Source of the DNA: Hysterangium stoloniferum
Taxonomy: Eukaryota; Basidiomycota; Agaricomycetes; Hysterangiales; Hysterangiaceae
NCBI GenBank assembly: GCA_015178975.1
Contig: WHVD01000005.1
Location: forward strand, 62,001-126,000
DNA length: 64,000 bases
Direction: 5' to 3'
Shown here: positions 54,795-64,000 of the stretch, one piece after another
Layout: every line of letters begins with the position of its first letter
How positions within the stretch are numbered: the stretch's first letter is position 1
Program-made: the position numbers and the translations under genes
Notes under the pieces: model-generated
The model's input: the letters and a program-made list of their open reading frames with translations, nothing else
Database searches by the model: none
What the model was told of the DNA's origin: nothing

Positions 54795-55748
54795 TCATTT
54801 TCCCCACCTCCTATTTCCCTGCCTCAGCCATCTCCTTGGGAGCTCCACTACCTCCGCGGGCACATTGTCCTTGTCTGAACTGGCATCCTCGGAACTCCCG
54901 GCCTCCAGCTTCTCATACACAAAGCCGGCATACTCCACCAGGAACTTATAATGGTCCGAGTGGAGTGCACAGGGATCATTCACCATGATTACGCTGACCT
55001 TGTTGCTCTTCCAGAGCAACTCATTCTGGGCCTCTATGCCCTCAGCGATCCATCCTAAAGCCTCCTCTAGACCGGAATACCCGTCCGACCCACCATTGTC
55101 CCATGCACTGGACCCCACGGCCTGCTCATGAATGAGCGAGCACCTTGATTTGAGGTGTGTGCACTGATAGCACCCTGGGCCCTGGCCAGACTTCCAATTG
55201 CACTCAGTGTTCCGGTCATTACAACCGGAACACTGCGGGTCATTCCAAGTCAGTAGGTGGACTGGCGCCACCTTCCTTGCTTTCTGTTGATATGGTTAGC
55301 TCCACGGTATCCCCATGGACCCAAGACTTACCTTTTTGGGGCTTTCTGGCTCCCCCTCAGACTCCGATTCGACTTCTGCTGCCTTGCGCTGAAAATGCCA
55401 AGTCAAAAAAAAACAAACGACAAGTCGAAATGTTGGGACTTACCTTGCCCGCGACTACCGCAGCCCTCTCTGTAACTGCCGGGCTTTCTCCACGGTGACC
55501 CACACAGCCTCTTCCTCATCCCTCTTCTGCTTCTCCTCTGCCACCTTCTCCGTGGCCAAGGCTGCCTGGTATTCCCTATCCAGGGCCTCCTCGACCTCCC
55601 TGGCTTCTTTTTCTGCCTCCTCTCGCTGTTGGCATTGTTCCTCCCACTGTGCCAAGATTTGGGTGGCAGTGAGCGGTGCCCAATAAAGATTGCCTGTGGA
55701 GGGCCTGGCAGTTGGCATTGGCTTGTGCGGCATTGGCTTGGGACCCAT
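54795..55748 (-). pseudogene. Antisense cargo gene in gypsy: coiled coil plus zinc-cluster-like domain
   Basis: Minus strand, three exons. Exon 1 (55748 to about 55445) is MGPKPMPHKPMPTARPS followed by a Glu/Lys/Ala-rich coiled coil; one TAG after QRGLR (55455-55457) interrupts it. Intron 1 has a GTAAGT donor and an ACTTGGCATTTTCAG acceptor. A short acidic exon follows, then intron 2 (GTAAGT...CAACAG). Exon 3 (from about 55282) encodes CSGCNDRNTEC and CYQCTHLKSRC, a cysteine pattern like fungal zinc clusters, then a helical tail to 54795. It lies antisense between integrase and the 3' LTR. Its role is unknown; a regulatory or captured gene is possible. Confidence 0.6.
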
Positions 55749-55930
55749 AGCATCGACGATGGGGGTATTAAAGAAGAAGAAATTTCTATTTTTTCAAAAT
55801 TTTATAGGCTCGTCACGTCTGAACCTTACCTTCCAGATCACATGACTCCTTGACACATATGTGTAACTGACATGACTTTTGACACATGCACGTAGCCAAC
55901 AAGAACCTTATCGAGGTCTAGAGCCTCTTT

Positions 55931-56728
55931 GCCACTAAACTCCGGGCACTAACTTATATGTACCCGCACCTTATATGCACCCATTATCAGTTTACCGGAA
56001 TTCCCACCAGACTCCGTACGTCAGACTTGTCTATGTTCGTCTTCATTACATTGTGTTTCAGTCACCAGAAAACCCACTAGACTCCGTCTCTGTCTATGTC
56101 TGACCTCGTCCCATGCATCAGTCACTGGACCCCACTCAGAAAATCTGTCATCTCTCTAACTGAGCCCTGTTTCCATTTTAGTCAAATGACCTGTCACGAT
56201 TGGGACTCCGCTCCCGCTCCATTTCCCATTATGGTTTATGATTTGTCACTATTTGGACTCTGCTCCGTTCCATCCCATTCCTAACACCAATTTGGTGTTT
56301 ACTATTCCCATTTCATGTTTTGCTTGTTTCGTTTCATAATTACTGGATTTGGTATGACATTCACTCCATGGTCTATTTAAACTGGCAGATGTTGTACATA
56401 CAATCCAGTCAGAAAATCAGCTTAGATTCCCCCCAGTAATCTAATACATTTTCTGCTCTAAACCCTACTTGAATCACACCGCTCACACTAGTCGGAGCCC
56501 ACAGGCTCCGGCGCATCTATCTCTCTCACCAATCTTGACTCACGACCCACGACCTCCAACCTACGACCCCTTGACCCATGACCCCTTCCTGGACTCCCCA
56601 GGATTCCCGTCCGTCCGTCTGAAATTGGACAACACAATCTAGCGAGGGTGCAGCCTATAAGCTGAAGCCAAGTCCTACCGGATATTCCATGGGTTTCTCC
56701 AGAGACCCACCCTGTACATATCCTAACA
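55931..56728 (+). repeat. 3' LTR (family A) of gypsy
   Basis: It matches the 5' LTR from the motif ACTCCGGGCACTAAC through CCATTATCAGTTTACC to the end TATCCTAACA at 56728. The first bases (TGTTACGACCGG) are not recognisable at the left border, so the start is truncated or altered. It carries the AGGGTGCAGCCTATAAGCTG box at about 56644. Confidence 0.75.
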
Positions 56729-56795
56729 AAAACCCTACTCCATGACACTGATATGACTGCAAATGTAGTGTCTAAGGATATTATTATTGATCCAT

Positions 56796-57376
56796 GGAGG
56801 ATGGTCACACTTTATTGAATATACAAAATTTTACTGAATAATCCTCATATTTTCCAAGTGAGACTATTCCTTCTGGCCATGACAACTTATTCTATGAGTT
56901 TATATTTAATTACCTGAAATTTCATCTTTAAAATATGCATGCCTTTTTAAAATACACACAAATGACATAGTTACACAAGATTATTTGGGTTAACCTCGAT
57001 TATTTGGGTTAAACAAGATTATTTGGGTTAAACAAGATTATTTGGGTTATGACTTAATCTTTGGGTTATGATTTATTCTCTTGTATACAAGCAAACTTTC
57101 AAATATATTTCATATAATTTAAATTTAGTTGGTTTAGAGAGTTAACCAGAACTATCTGGGGTACCAATCCCCATTGTGCAATTTATTCCAAAAGAATAAT
57201 CTACAGATGATTGTTTGACTAAATTTTGTCAGATATAGGATAAATATTAATATCTTTGCATTCTTCAGAGTGATACCTAATCAACTGAATTTGATTAAAT
57301 ATTAATTTTACAACAAACTATATAAATATATATACTTTAGTGGATAAATAACTTTTAAAGTTTTGGGTTATCCTCC
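56796..57376 (+). mobile_element. GGAGG family-2 element, complete (581 bp)
   Basis: It starts GGAGGATGGTCACACTT and ends GGGTTATCCTCC, with a 3-bp duplication CAT (56793-56795 and 57377-57379). Copy 1 has the empty site at 11995-11997 (GATCCATGAG). It shares ends, target and size class with the 675-bp repeats but not their interior. Inside, TTATTTGGGTTAAACAAGA-type units repeat three to four times at about 56990-57070. It has no gene and is probably a solo repeat or non-autonomous relative. Confidence 0.85.
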
Positions 57377-57685
57377 CATGAGTAAGTATTCAGCAAGGTT
57401 ACTAAAAAAGACTGACTTATGTTTTTTAGGTTCAATGAATTTACAAATGTATACAATGTATATAATTCTGAATAATGTAACATTTAATTGCTTTCAAATA
57501 AGTTTCTGAATGAATAAATAGGAAACTGGAATGTATGGAAGTGGTCACAGAAGGCAATACAAACTACTGATGTAGTGTTTAAAGACATTATTATTGATCC
57601 ACCAGGTCAGAAAGCAACTGAGTAAAGCTGTGGGGTGGTAGCATGGTGGGGGCTTGCCCCCCACAGGTCACAGCCTTGTATGTTA

Positions 57686-58010
57686 TCTATATGCCCTTAA
57701 AATATTATGACATAAGCATTAGTATTTCCCATGCTATAAATAAGATAATAATAAAATCACATTGGAAGGGTTTTGTCCCAGTCACATGATTAGCACAAAA
57801 CCTTATTGATTATCTGCAAATCAGGTTTTGTTTAATCATGACCTGTCAAAATTAGATATATATATAGCTGTTCACTTTCTAGTTCAACAACATCCCCACA
57901 ACTCAACATTCTACACCATGAAAACTCTTACTCCAGCTCAGGTTAGCCACATTCTCACTCTGCTCAATAAGGGCAAGTCTGCTTCTCAGATCTCTGCAAT
58001 CACTGGCTGC
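57686..58010 (+). pseudogene. Tc1 5' fragment carried with Helitron copy 2
   Basis: It is nearly identical to 12295-12630 downstream of copy 1: inner TIR (CATTGGAAGGGTTTTGTCCC), then the transposase start MKTLTPAQVSHILTLLNKG at 57918 with an intact KSASQISAITG. It ends where the copia LTR is inserted (58011). Copy 2 lacks the Tc1 left TIR on its other side, so this piece travelled with the Helitron or with a larger duplication. Confidence 0.75.
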
Positions 58011-58202
58011 TGTTGAAAATAAATCCCTAGAATATATCTCAGTCTCATATGGTAGTACAACAGACTAACTAAGTACCTAGAATATATCTAATACATGTGT
58101 GATTAATATAATAGTCAGTCAATATGGGAAAAGATTAGCTTATCTCAGTCTCATATGATAGTACAACGAACTGAGGTAAAACTATGGTATCTGCACGATA
58201 TA

Positions 58203-59805
58203 CAGTGACTTACAAAATGTATCCAATGTTTTGTAGTTTCAGCTTATATATGCTATATCCCAATAGATAAAATAGTAAAAATCACCAAAATATTTGTGAA
58301 CATGATCTATCATGTATATATGTGTATGGTAGAACTATATTATGTAATATCCATATATGGAAACACTATGAATATTTCAATGGAGAGCATTCATTGGATA
58401 CGTTTTGTAACTGACACATTTAGGCAGGAAATTACTAGTATTTAGTACTTAGTGTAGCCACCCTTTGCCTTTAATACATCTGAAGCCCTCCTAGGCATAC
58501 TTTCAATCAAATCCTGACACACCTTTTCATCAATATTGCACCATTACTCCACCACCCTCTCCCACAACTCTTCCATCCCCTGGGGTGCATTCTCATACCC
58601 TGCCAACCTCCTCTTCAGGTGATTCCATAGGTGTTCAATGGGATTCAATTCAGGAGACTGTGCTGGCCATGAGAGAACCCTGAAACCATTTTCTTGGAAC
58701 CAATTCTGGGCCTTCTTGCAGGTATGCTTGGGGTCATTGTCTTGCTGGAAGATGATACCATTGGCAGATTTACCATAGTCCTTAAGATTGGCTTGCAGGT
58801 CATCCTCCAGAACCTGAATGTAGAGATCCCCATCAATCCTTCCATCAATCTTGCATGCATACCCAACCCCCTCCCACAGCATGCACTCCCAAACCATTAA
58901 AGATCCACCACCAAACTTCAGGGTTCCCTCAACCAGCCTGTCACTCAAGCCCTCCCCTGCCTTTTTCCACACCCACTTCCTGCCATCTGACCCCAGCCTA
59001 TTAATTTTGGTCTCATCAGACCACACCACCTTCTTCCAATCCTCCACAGTCCAATCCTGATGTGCCAAAGCAAAATCCATCCTCTCCTTCCTATGCCTCT
59101 TAGAAAAAAGAGGCCTTTTCTTCTTTACCACAGGCTTCATCCAGCTGCCTTGAGTCCATGATGCACTGTTTGAGGATTGAGTGACTGGTTGGTGATAGTG
59201 CAAAGTGCCTTTGTTGCATCTACAGCTGTATCAGCCTTTCCAGAGCTGATAAGGCATTGTGCAAAACGGATGTTGGCTGTGGAGAGTTTGGAAGGACGAC
59301 CACCAGAGGACTTAGAAAGGTGGGAATGGTGTTTAGAACAAAGTCTAGAGATAGTAGCATAACTATAGCCAGTAGAAACTGAAATATGTCTGGCAGAATG
59401 GCCAGCATCAAGTAGAGAAAGAATCTCATACTGGGCAGCAGTGGAAAGGGGATGCATAGTTAGAATTGAGGGAATCTTAGCTGAGAAAGCCCTTCTACTT
59501 ATACTGTAGTATAGAATGATCACATTACATGTTGAAAAACATAAACAACTGCAAACAATCAACATAGGCACATGGTTTTCATGCTAGAACCTGTCAGTTA
59601 CAAAACATATCCAATGAACCCTCTCCATTAAAATATTCATAGTGTTTCCATATATGGATATTACATAATATAGTTCTACCATATAAATATATACATGATA
59701 GGTCATTTTCACAAATATTCTGGTGATTTCTACTATTTTATCTACTGGGATATAGCATATATAAGCTGAAACTACAAAACATTGGATACATTTTGTAAGT
59801 CACTG
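58203..59805 (-). mobile_element. Tc1/mariner element, complete, nested in copia LTR
   Basis: The TIRs begin CAGTGACTTACAAAATGTAT on both ends and extend well over 100 bp; TA flanks both sides (58201-58202 and 59806-59807). Length is 1,603 bp. The single gene is the transposase on the minus strand. The family differs from the Tc1 at 2642, whose TIRs start CAGTGAGGGAC. Confidence 0.92.
58442..59457 (-). pseudogene. Tc1 DD34E transposase, frameshifted
   Basis: The start ATG at 59457 gives MHPLSTAAQYEILSLLDAGH, a paired helix-turn-helix DNA-binding region with the GRPS hook motif (SSGGRPSKLS). The catalytic triad follows: WSDETKINRLG (Asp), FQQDNDPKHTCKK (Asp) and NPIEHLWNHLKRRL (Glu), with 34 residues between the second Asp and the Glu. 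A frameshift near 59150 separates the DNA-binding part from the catalytic part, and a TAA at 58544-58546 precedes the natural end at 58442-58444. With two lesions it is one of the better-preserved transposases here. Confidence 0.88.
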
Positions 59806-60026
59806 TATATATGAAAGACGAACAATGGGTAGGTGAGTGGCACAGAGGTGAGACATGGGAACAAAGGGGAATAATGGCACAACAAAGGGTGTGCTATTTT
59901 TGTACCTTTGTTACCATTGTTCGCTTGATCCTGGTAACAGTCGACCCTGATCCATATATCCATATGTGCGGTGTCTTTGTTCCTCAACAGTCCTCCTCAC
60001 CACAATACCACTCCTGTCGTGAATGC

Positions 60027-62641
60027 CTATTTTAAACCTAAAAAGGCCTGAAGACGTGTACACTGTGGCCTCTCCAATGCTTTGGTGAATATGTCTGCCA
60101 GGTTGTCCTTAGTGTGAATGTACTTGAGCTTTAGTTCTTTAGACTCTGAGCGTTCTCTTATGAAATGGTATTTAATGTCGATATGCTTGACTCAATCATG
60201 TAGTAGTGGATCCTCTGAAAGACAGATTGCAGCATTGTTGTAGCAATGAATTGTTGTTGGGTTCTTAAAAGGTAAGTTGATCCCCTCGAAAACTAACTGT
60301 AGCCAGGAATGTTCTTTGGCTGCTGAAAATGCTGCAATATATTCGGCCTCACAGGATGAAACAGCAACAGTCTTCTGTTTTCGAGCATTCCACGATACAA
60401 TACCAGAACCAAGGGTGAATGCGAACCCCCCACACTTCTACAGGTGTCAAGGCAGTTCGCCCAATCAGAGTTGCTGTACCCTACCAGGCTCAAGCTATCA
60501 GAGCCCCCAAGGTGAAGTTGAAGGGCACAAGTCCCTTTAAGGTACCAGACAACACAGACTGCGGCATTCCAGTGTTCATAAGCATAACAATCAAGGAACT
60601 GTGACAGTGGCTGGATAGCATAAGAGATATCAGGGTGAGTCGAGATGGCAAGATATAGAAGGGAGCCAACAAGGGAACAGTATGGAAGTTTGGCCAGGTT
60701 GTCCTGGTCATCTGCCAGGAGGGAAGACCGAATGACATGCCTTAGTTTGAGGCCAGGGACCATAGGAATAGAAAGGGGAGTAGCATCAGTTTGGCCGAAC
60801 TGAGAAATGAGGTGATCAATTAGAGCAGTCTGAGATAACTTAACAACATGATTTGGCCAGTCCCATTCAAAAGCTATGCCAACAACAAAGTGGACTGTCC
60901 CAAGATCAGAAATTTTCCAAACCTCTTTCATCTGTTGTTTAAACCTCTCATTTTCAGCCTGGGATGATGCAATGGATAGGAAATCATTGACATGGACTGC
61001 AGTAATGACAATCCCTAGTGATGTTTTGCGGTAGTATATGCAAGAGTCTCTGGAGAGCTGAGTAAATCCCCAGCTCAACATTTTCTCATGCATTGTTCAG
61101 TTCCAGATACAACCTGCCTGTTTCATGCCATACAAGCCATGGACAATCTGCCATACCCAAGACTCTTTTCCTGGCTCCTCAAAACCATCTGGCTGGAACA
61201 TATATTGGACCTCATAATCTGGGAGTAAACCATACAAAAATGTGGTTTTGATGTCAATTTGCTGTGCATCCCACCCAAAATGGGCTGCGATATGTAGGAG
61301 AAGGTGCCAGGACTCCATCCGGGCTGTAGGTGAGGTTGTTTTATCATAATCATGCCCATAGACCTGCTCAAAACCCTTAAAGACAAGCCTAGTTTTACGG
61401 CGGGTCACCTCCCCCATGGCATCCCATTTGATATGGAACACTGGTTTTCCTTTATGGATTTTGGTGCCAGCAGGGACCTCCGAACATGGTACCAACTCAT
61501 ATACCCCCATGTCGCGTAAGGACTGAAGTTCTTCTTGGTAGCTAGTACGCCAGGCATCTCCATGGGGAGAGTTCCGAGCCTCCTCCCAGGTGAGTGGGTC
61601 TGCCTCAAAAGATGTAGATCCATTACATGCAGACATATTTGAGATAGCAGCCAGGATCTCAGCATCAGAGTCACCCAGGCCATGAAAGTCATCCAGGCCA
61701 TGAAAGTTATCCAAAAGGATATTAAGCTCACTGGCAGTATCAGCCAGTGGACCAGAATCTTTGTGTAGCTGCTGAAAATTAAGGCGGCACTGTTCTTGTT
61801 GTGCACGCACACGTGAAGCACTGGCAATGGAGTCTTGAACAGCTGTTTCAAGCCGAGAGGGACAATTGGGAATTTGTATGGCGAGGTGGGAAGAGTGGCA
61901 AATGCCATCCTCAGCAGGAAGAGGTGCTGGAGGAACAGCAGGAGGCTCAGGGATGATAGGACCAGTAGTGGACTGCATTATTGCAGGAGGCGGGGCTGAC
62001 TGAGGCACATGGACGATAGGGTCAAGGTCTTCAAGGGGAGATGATAAAATTGTAGTGGGTAAAGGAATATTGGGTACAGGTGGTGGATGCTTTGGGAGGC
62101 TGGAGGGAGGCAAATGAGGATGGCCTTCATGACTTTCAAGTAACCTGACATGATAAGAAACATAAATTTGGTTAGATTTGGGATCATAGCAACAATATGC
62201 TTTCATATTGGGCTCATATCCAAGAAGGATACACTCAACAGAGCACTCATAGATTTTGGGGTTGTGTTTATTCAGGATGAGGACAAAGGCACAGCACCCA
62301 GCCTCATTCAAATAAGAGAGATCAGGAATGTGGCCATGCCAAAGCTCCCAAGGCATCTTGCCATGTAGTTGATGACTCATTGTTTTTGCATGTACATGTG
62401 TAGCAGTCAGGTAGAACTCCTCCCAAAATTGGGCAGTTAATCCTGCATATATGTGTATGGTACGGGCCTTGCCCATGTGAGTCCGGTAAAGGCATTCAAT
62501 GTGGCCTACTATATGCGCAGAAGTATGAGGTGCAGTAAATTGATGAACAGTACCTCGAGATTCCAGCCACTGTTTCATTTGATTAGACTTCAATTCCCCA
62601 TTATCCGTTCTGTAGATGCCAATTTTCAGGCCAGTTTCCAC
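60027..62641 (-). pseudogene. Copia integrase-RT-RNase H
   Basis: The long frame 62641-61097 begins in integrase (YRTDNGELKSNQ gives a catalytic Asp; the usual NG-x-E motif reads HIVGHIECLYRT). It passes a proline-rich linker and enters RT with GTKIHKGKPVFHIKWDAMGE and AQQIDIKTTFLYG. After a stop at 61094-61096, RT continues at 61093: the YVDD box reads VHVNDFLSIAS, so an Asp is Asn and the Tyr is His. RNase H has LYLAISTHPDISYAIQPLSQ, then (other frames) KHIDIKYHFIRER and IHTKDNLADIFTKAL, ending at the stop 60027-60029. Confidence 0.85.
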
Positions 62642-63939
62642 TTCACGAGAAAGCTCCCAGGCCTACAAGGCAGGAAAAGCATCACTCTTGTGTTTGAGGG
62701 GAATAGTCCAGGGGTAGCTGGAATAATCATCAACGATGTTCATTACATACAATGATCCTGTGTGGGATGCTACATCATTAGGACCCGCCAAATCCACCCA
62801 GACCTTCTCTAAATGTCTGGTAGCCTTATGCCCATCCCCCTGTGCTCGTACTTTCAGTACAGAACTTTTGGTCTGTTTGCCAAGAATGCAAAGTCACATT
62901 TTGGAGGAGGCTGGCGAATGGATACTAGCATACCTTTGATGGTGCCACTGTTAATCATGTCCATGATGGACTGGTAATTGGCATGGCCTAAGCATCAGTG
63001 CCAAGTAGTGATGCCTAGAGTGCTGTGGGTGAGAAGTGCATGTTCAGCTGTAGCAGATTTGATGGACAAAGAGTACATATTTTTGTGTGACAATAAAGAT
63101 CCGGATGCAATGGTTGCACCAGAGGAGTTTGTAAGCCAACATGATGTGTGCCCCCCTTCCAATGTGTAAGTGGACATCTCCTATGCCAATAGCAGTGACT
63201 GACGATCCCCCAAGACCCTTAACAGAATGTGGAGGGATCAGTCACAAGGATTTTAAATCATGGTGATCAGGTGTGACATGGACACTGGCACCCGTGTCCA
63301 GCCAAAATGGGAGCATATCACAGGAAATGGGTGTAGCAGCGGTCTGAGAGAGAGAGCAAATAGTGGAAGCAGTGAGAGCTGTCATGTCCACTGGATGTGT
63401 TTGTGTTCTCCAATCAACTGTTGCCTGCAGGTTGTCTTCCAGAGCAATCCAACCAGCATATTCTATTGTGTCAGATGGTGACATGATGATAGTGGGATCT
63501 GTGGTGGCAGCACCAACAAACGCTGGGTCAGATGGAAGGGGCGTGTCCATGTATGCAGTGTATACTTGTCCATTGGCTCCTTTGATACTAACTGGAAATT
63601 TCCTGGCAGGTGAAGGGGGTAGTACCCCCAGTCTTCTTGCTTTCCTGGTCCTTCCACCTGGCACCCTTGGACTCCTCAATCATTTTCCCAGCCATACCCC
63701 CCCCCAGGCAACACACAGTAAGTGACAATGTGGCCCTGCTTCTTGAAATTGCTGCAGGACACCACATTGCGCTTTGATGGTGCAGCCTGAGAAGCAAGGG
63801 GAACAGCATCAGCAGCAGCACGCTTGGTGTCTGACTCAAGGATATGCTGCTCATTTTCAAGAAGAGTGAGAATGCGAGAAGATGGATATGGGAGGGAGGC
63901 AGAGGACTCAGATAGATCGCGAGTGATGATAGAACGCAA
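62642..63939 (-). pseudogene. Copia gag end, protease and integrase N-terminal part
   Basis: The frame 63939-63676 carries a zinc knuckle CSNFKKQGHIVTYC, where the second Cys is Phe, so metal binding is probably lost. The frame 63679-63242 holds the protease site FWLDTGASVHVTPDHHDL with an intact DTGA. Downstream frames to 62642 contain broken pieces of the integrase zinc-binding and core region. Many shifts are present. Confidence 0.75.
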
Positions 63940-64000
63940 GTGAGGGAAATCGGCGAGTGACTTGAGTAATGCGATACGCTTGAATAAATCTTCCGTAAGT
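63940..64000 (-). pseudogene. Copia gag, continuing beyond window
   Basis: The minus-strand coding continues to the window edge. Too little is visible to describe further. Confidence 0.5.

Larger units (their letters stand above)
36998..56728 (+). mobile_element. Ty3/gypsy retrotransposon carrying nested insertions
   Basis: A perfect 5-bp duplication AAAAC (36993-36997 and 56729-56733) flanks it within the helicase codons GRVKTLL. The 5' LTR occupies 36998-39453 (inflated by nested LTRs) and the 3' LTR ends at 56728 in TATCCTAACA. Internal order is gag, protease, RT, RNase H, integrase, then a degenerate chromodomain. An antisense zinc-cluster-like gene lies before the 3' LTR. Insertions inside it are repeat E (39838-41475), a small foreign piece (about 42390-42560), the 7-kb GGAGG element (44892-51892), a solo GGAGG repeat (53320-53994) and LTR-D (54045-54452). 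Multiple stops and catalytic changes make it inactive. Confidence 0.88.
31315..57685 (+). mobile_element. Helitron copy 2 (inactivated, multiply interrupted)
   Basis: It matches copy 1 from AGTTCTCTGGAGAAG through the A-rich tract, leader array and helicase to the 3' hairpin. Relative to copy 1 it lacks LTR-B. It also lacks the N-terminal and Rep coding region: copy 1 positions about 6237-9616 are missing, with the junction at about 33122. The helicase is interrupted by the GGAGG solo repeat shared with copy 1 (34095-36326, holding two solo LTRs), by the gypsy element 36998-56728, and by a family-2 GGAGG element (56796-57376). Lacking Rep, it would depend on another element for movement. Similarity to copy 1 continues past the hairpin into Tc1 sequence up to 58007. 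Confidence 0.8.
58011..59989 (-). repeat. Copia 3' LTR split by Tc1
   Basis: On the plus strand it starts TGTTGAAAATAAATCC and ends CTCAACA. Without the Tc1 element at 58203-59805 it is about 375 bp. It contains the motif CAGTCTCATATGATAGTACA, also found in the fragment at 19666-19980. The target duplication cannot be checked because the other LTR is outside. Confidence 0.8.
58011..64000 (-). mobile_element. Ty1/copia retrotransposon, runs off the window
   Basis: Read on the minus strand, order is gag end with zinc knuckle (63.7-63.9 kb), protease, integrase, RT and RNase H (to 60027), then a polypurine-like GTGGTGAGGAGGAC and the 3' LTR starting TGTTGAGGAACAAAG at 59989. Domain order (integrase before RT) is diagnostic of copia. 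The 5' LTR and most of gag are outside the window. Several catalytic residues are changed and stops are present, so it is inactive. Confidence 0.87.

Overview
ORGANISM. The window looks like a transposon-dense filamentous fungal genome, most likely an Agaricomycete (Basidiomycota). The grounds are short GT-AG introns of about 50-65 bp in the host genes, a tandem HEAT-repeat gene with one repeat per exon, chromodomain gypsy and copia retrotransposons, Helitron and Tc1/mariner families, and CpG decay of transposon genes. No species is claimed. Everything was read by eye; identities and borders are not computed alignments. LAYOUT. 1-14.4 kb: nested transposons. Repeat E holds a solo LTR inside a solo LTR, and a Tc1 element (2642-13995) that is itself split by Helitron copy 1 (about 3189-12295). 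14.4-31.3 kb: a more GC-balanced island with a HEAT-repeat gene (minus strand), a long multi-exon membrane-protein gene (21931-26828, minus), decayed gene pieces, a perfect 52-bp-arm hairpin (27730-27852) and LTR fragments. 31.3-57.7 kb: Helitron copy 2, split at its helicase 3' end by a gypsy retrotransposon (36998-56728, 5-bp TSD AAAAC), which carries further insertions three levels deep. 57.7-64 kb: a Tc1 piece shared with copy 1, then a minus-strand copia element whose 3' LTR holds another Tc1 element. MAIN FIND. Inside the gypsy pol gene lies a 7,001-bp unit (44892-51892) with a 3-bp TSD (ATT). It is bounded by two apparently identical 675-bp DIRECT repeats that begin GGAGG and end CCTCC. 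Its 5.65-kb core has no reverse transcriptase. It encodes a PIF/Harbinger-like DDE transposase fused to a chromodomain, a 512-aa protein with replication-initiator-like motifs, a probable PD-(D/E)XK nuclease and three unknown small proteins, arranged around a palindrome with about 245-bp arms. Single 675-bp copies with their own 3-bp TSDs occur at three other places, as solo LTRs do for retrotransposons. A DNA-transposase element with LTR-like direct repeats and solo repeats matches no superfamily I can name. HOW THE PARTS RELATE. The order of insertions can be read from TSDs and from empty sites in the paired Helitron copies. Almost all Helitron, gypsy, copia and Tc1 coding regions are broken, often at catalytic residues. 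The six reading frames of the 7-kb element are open.
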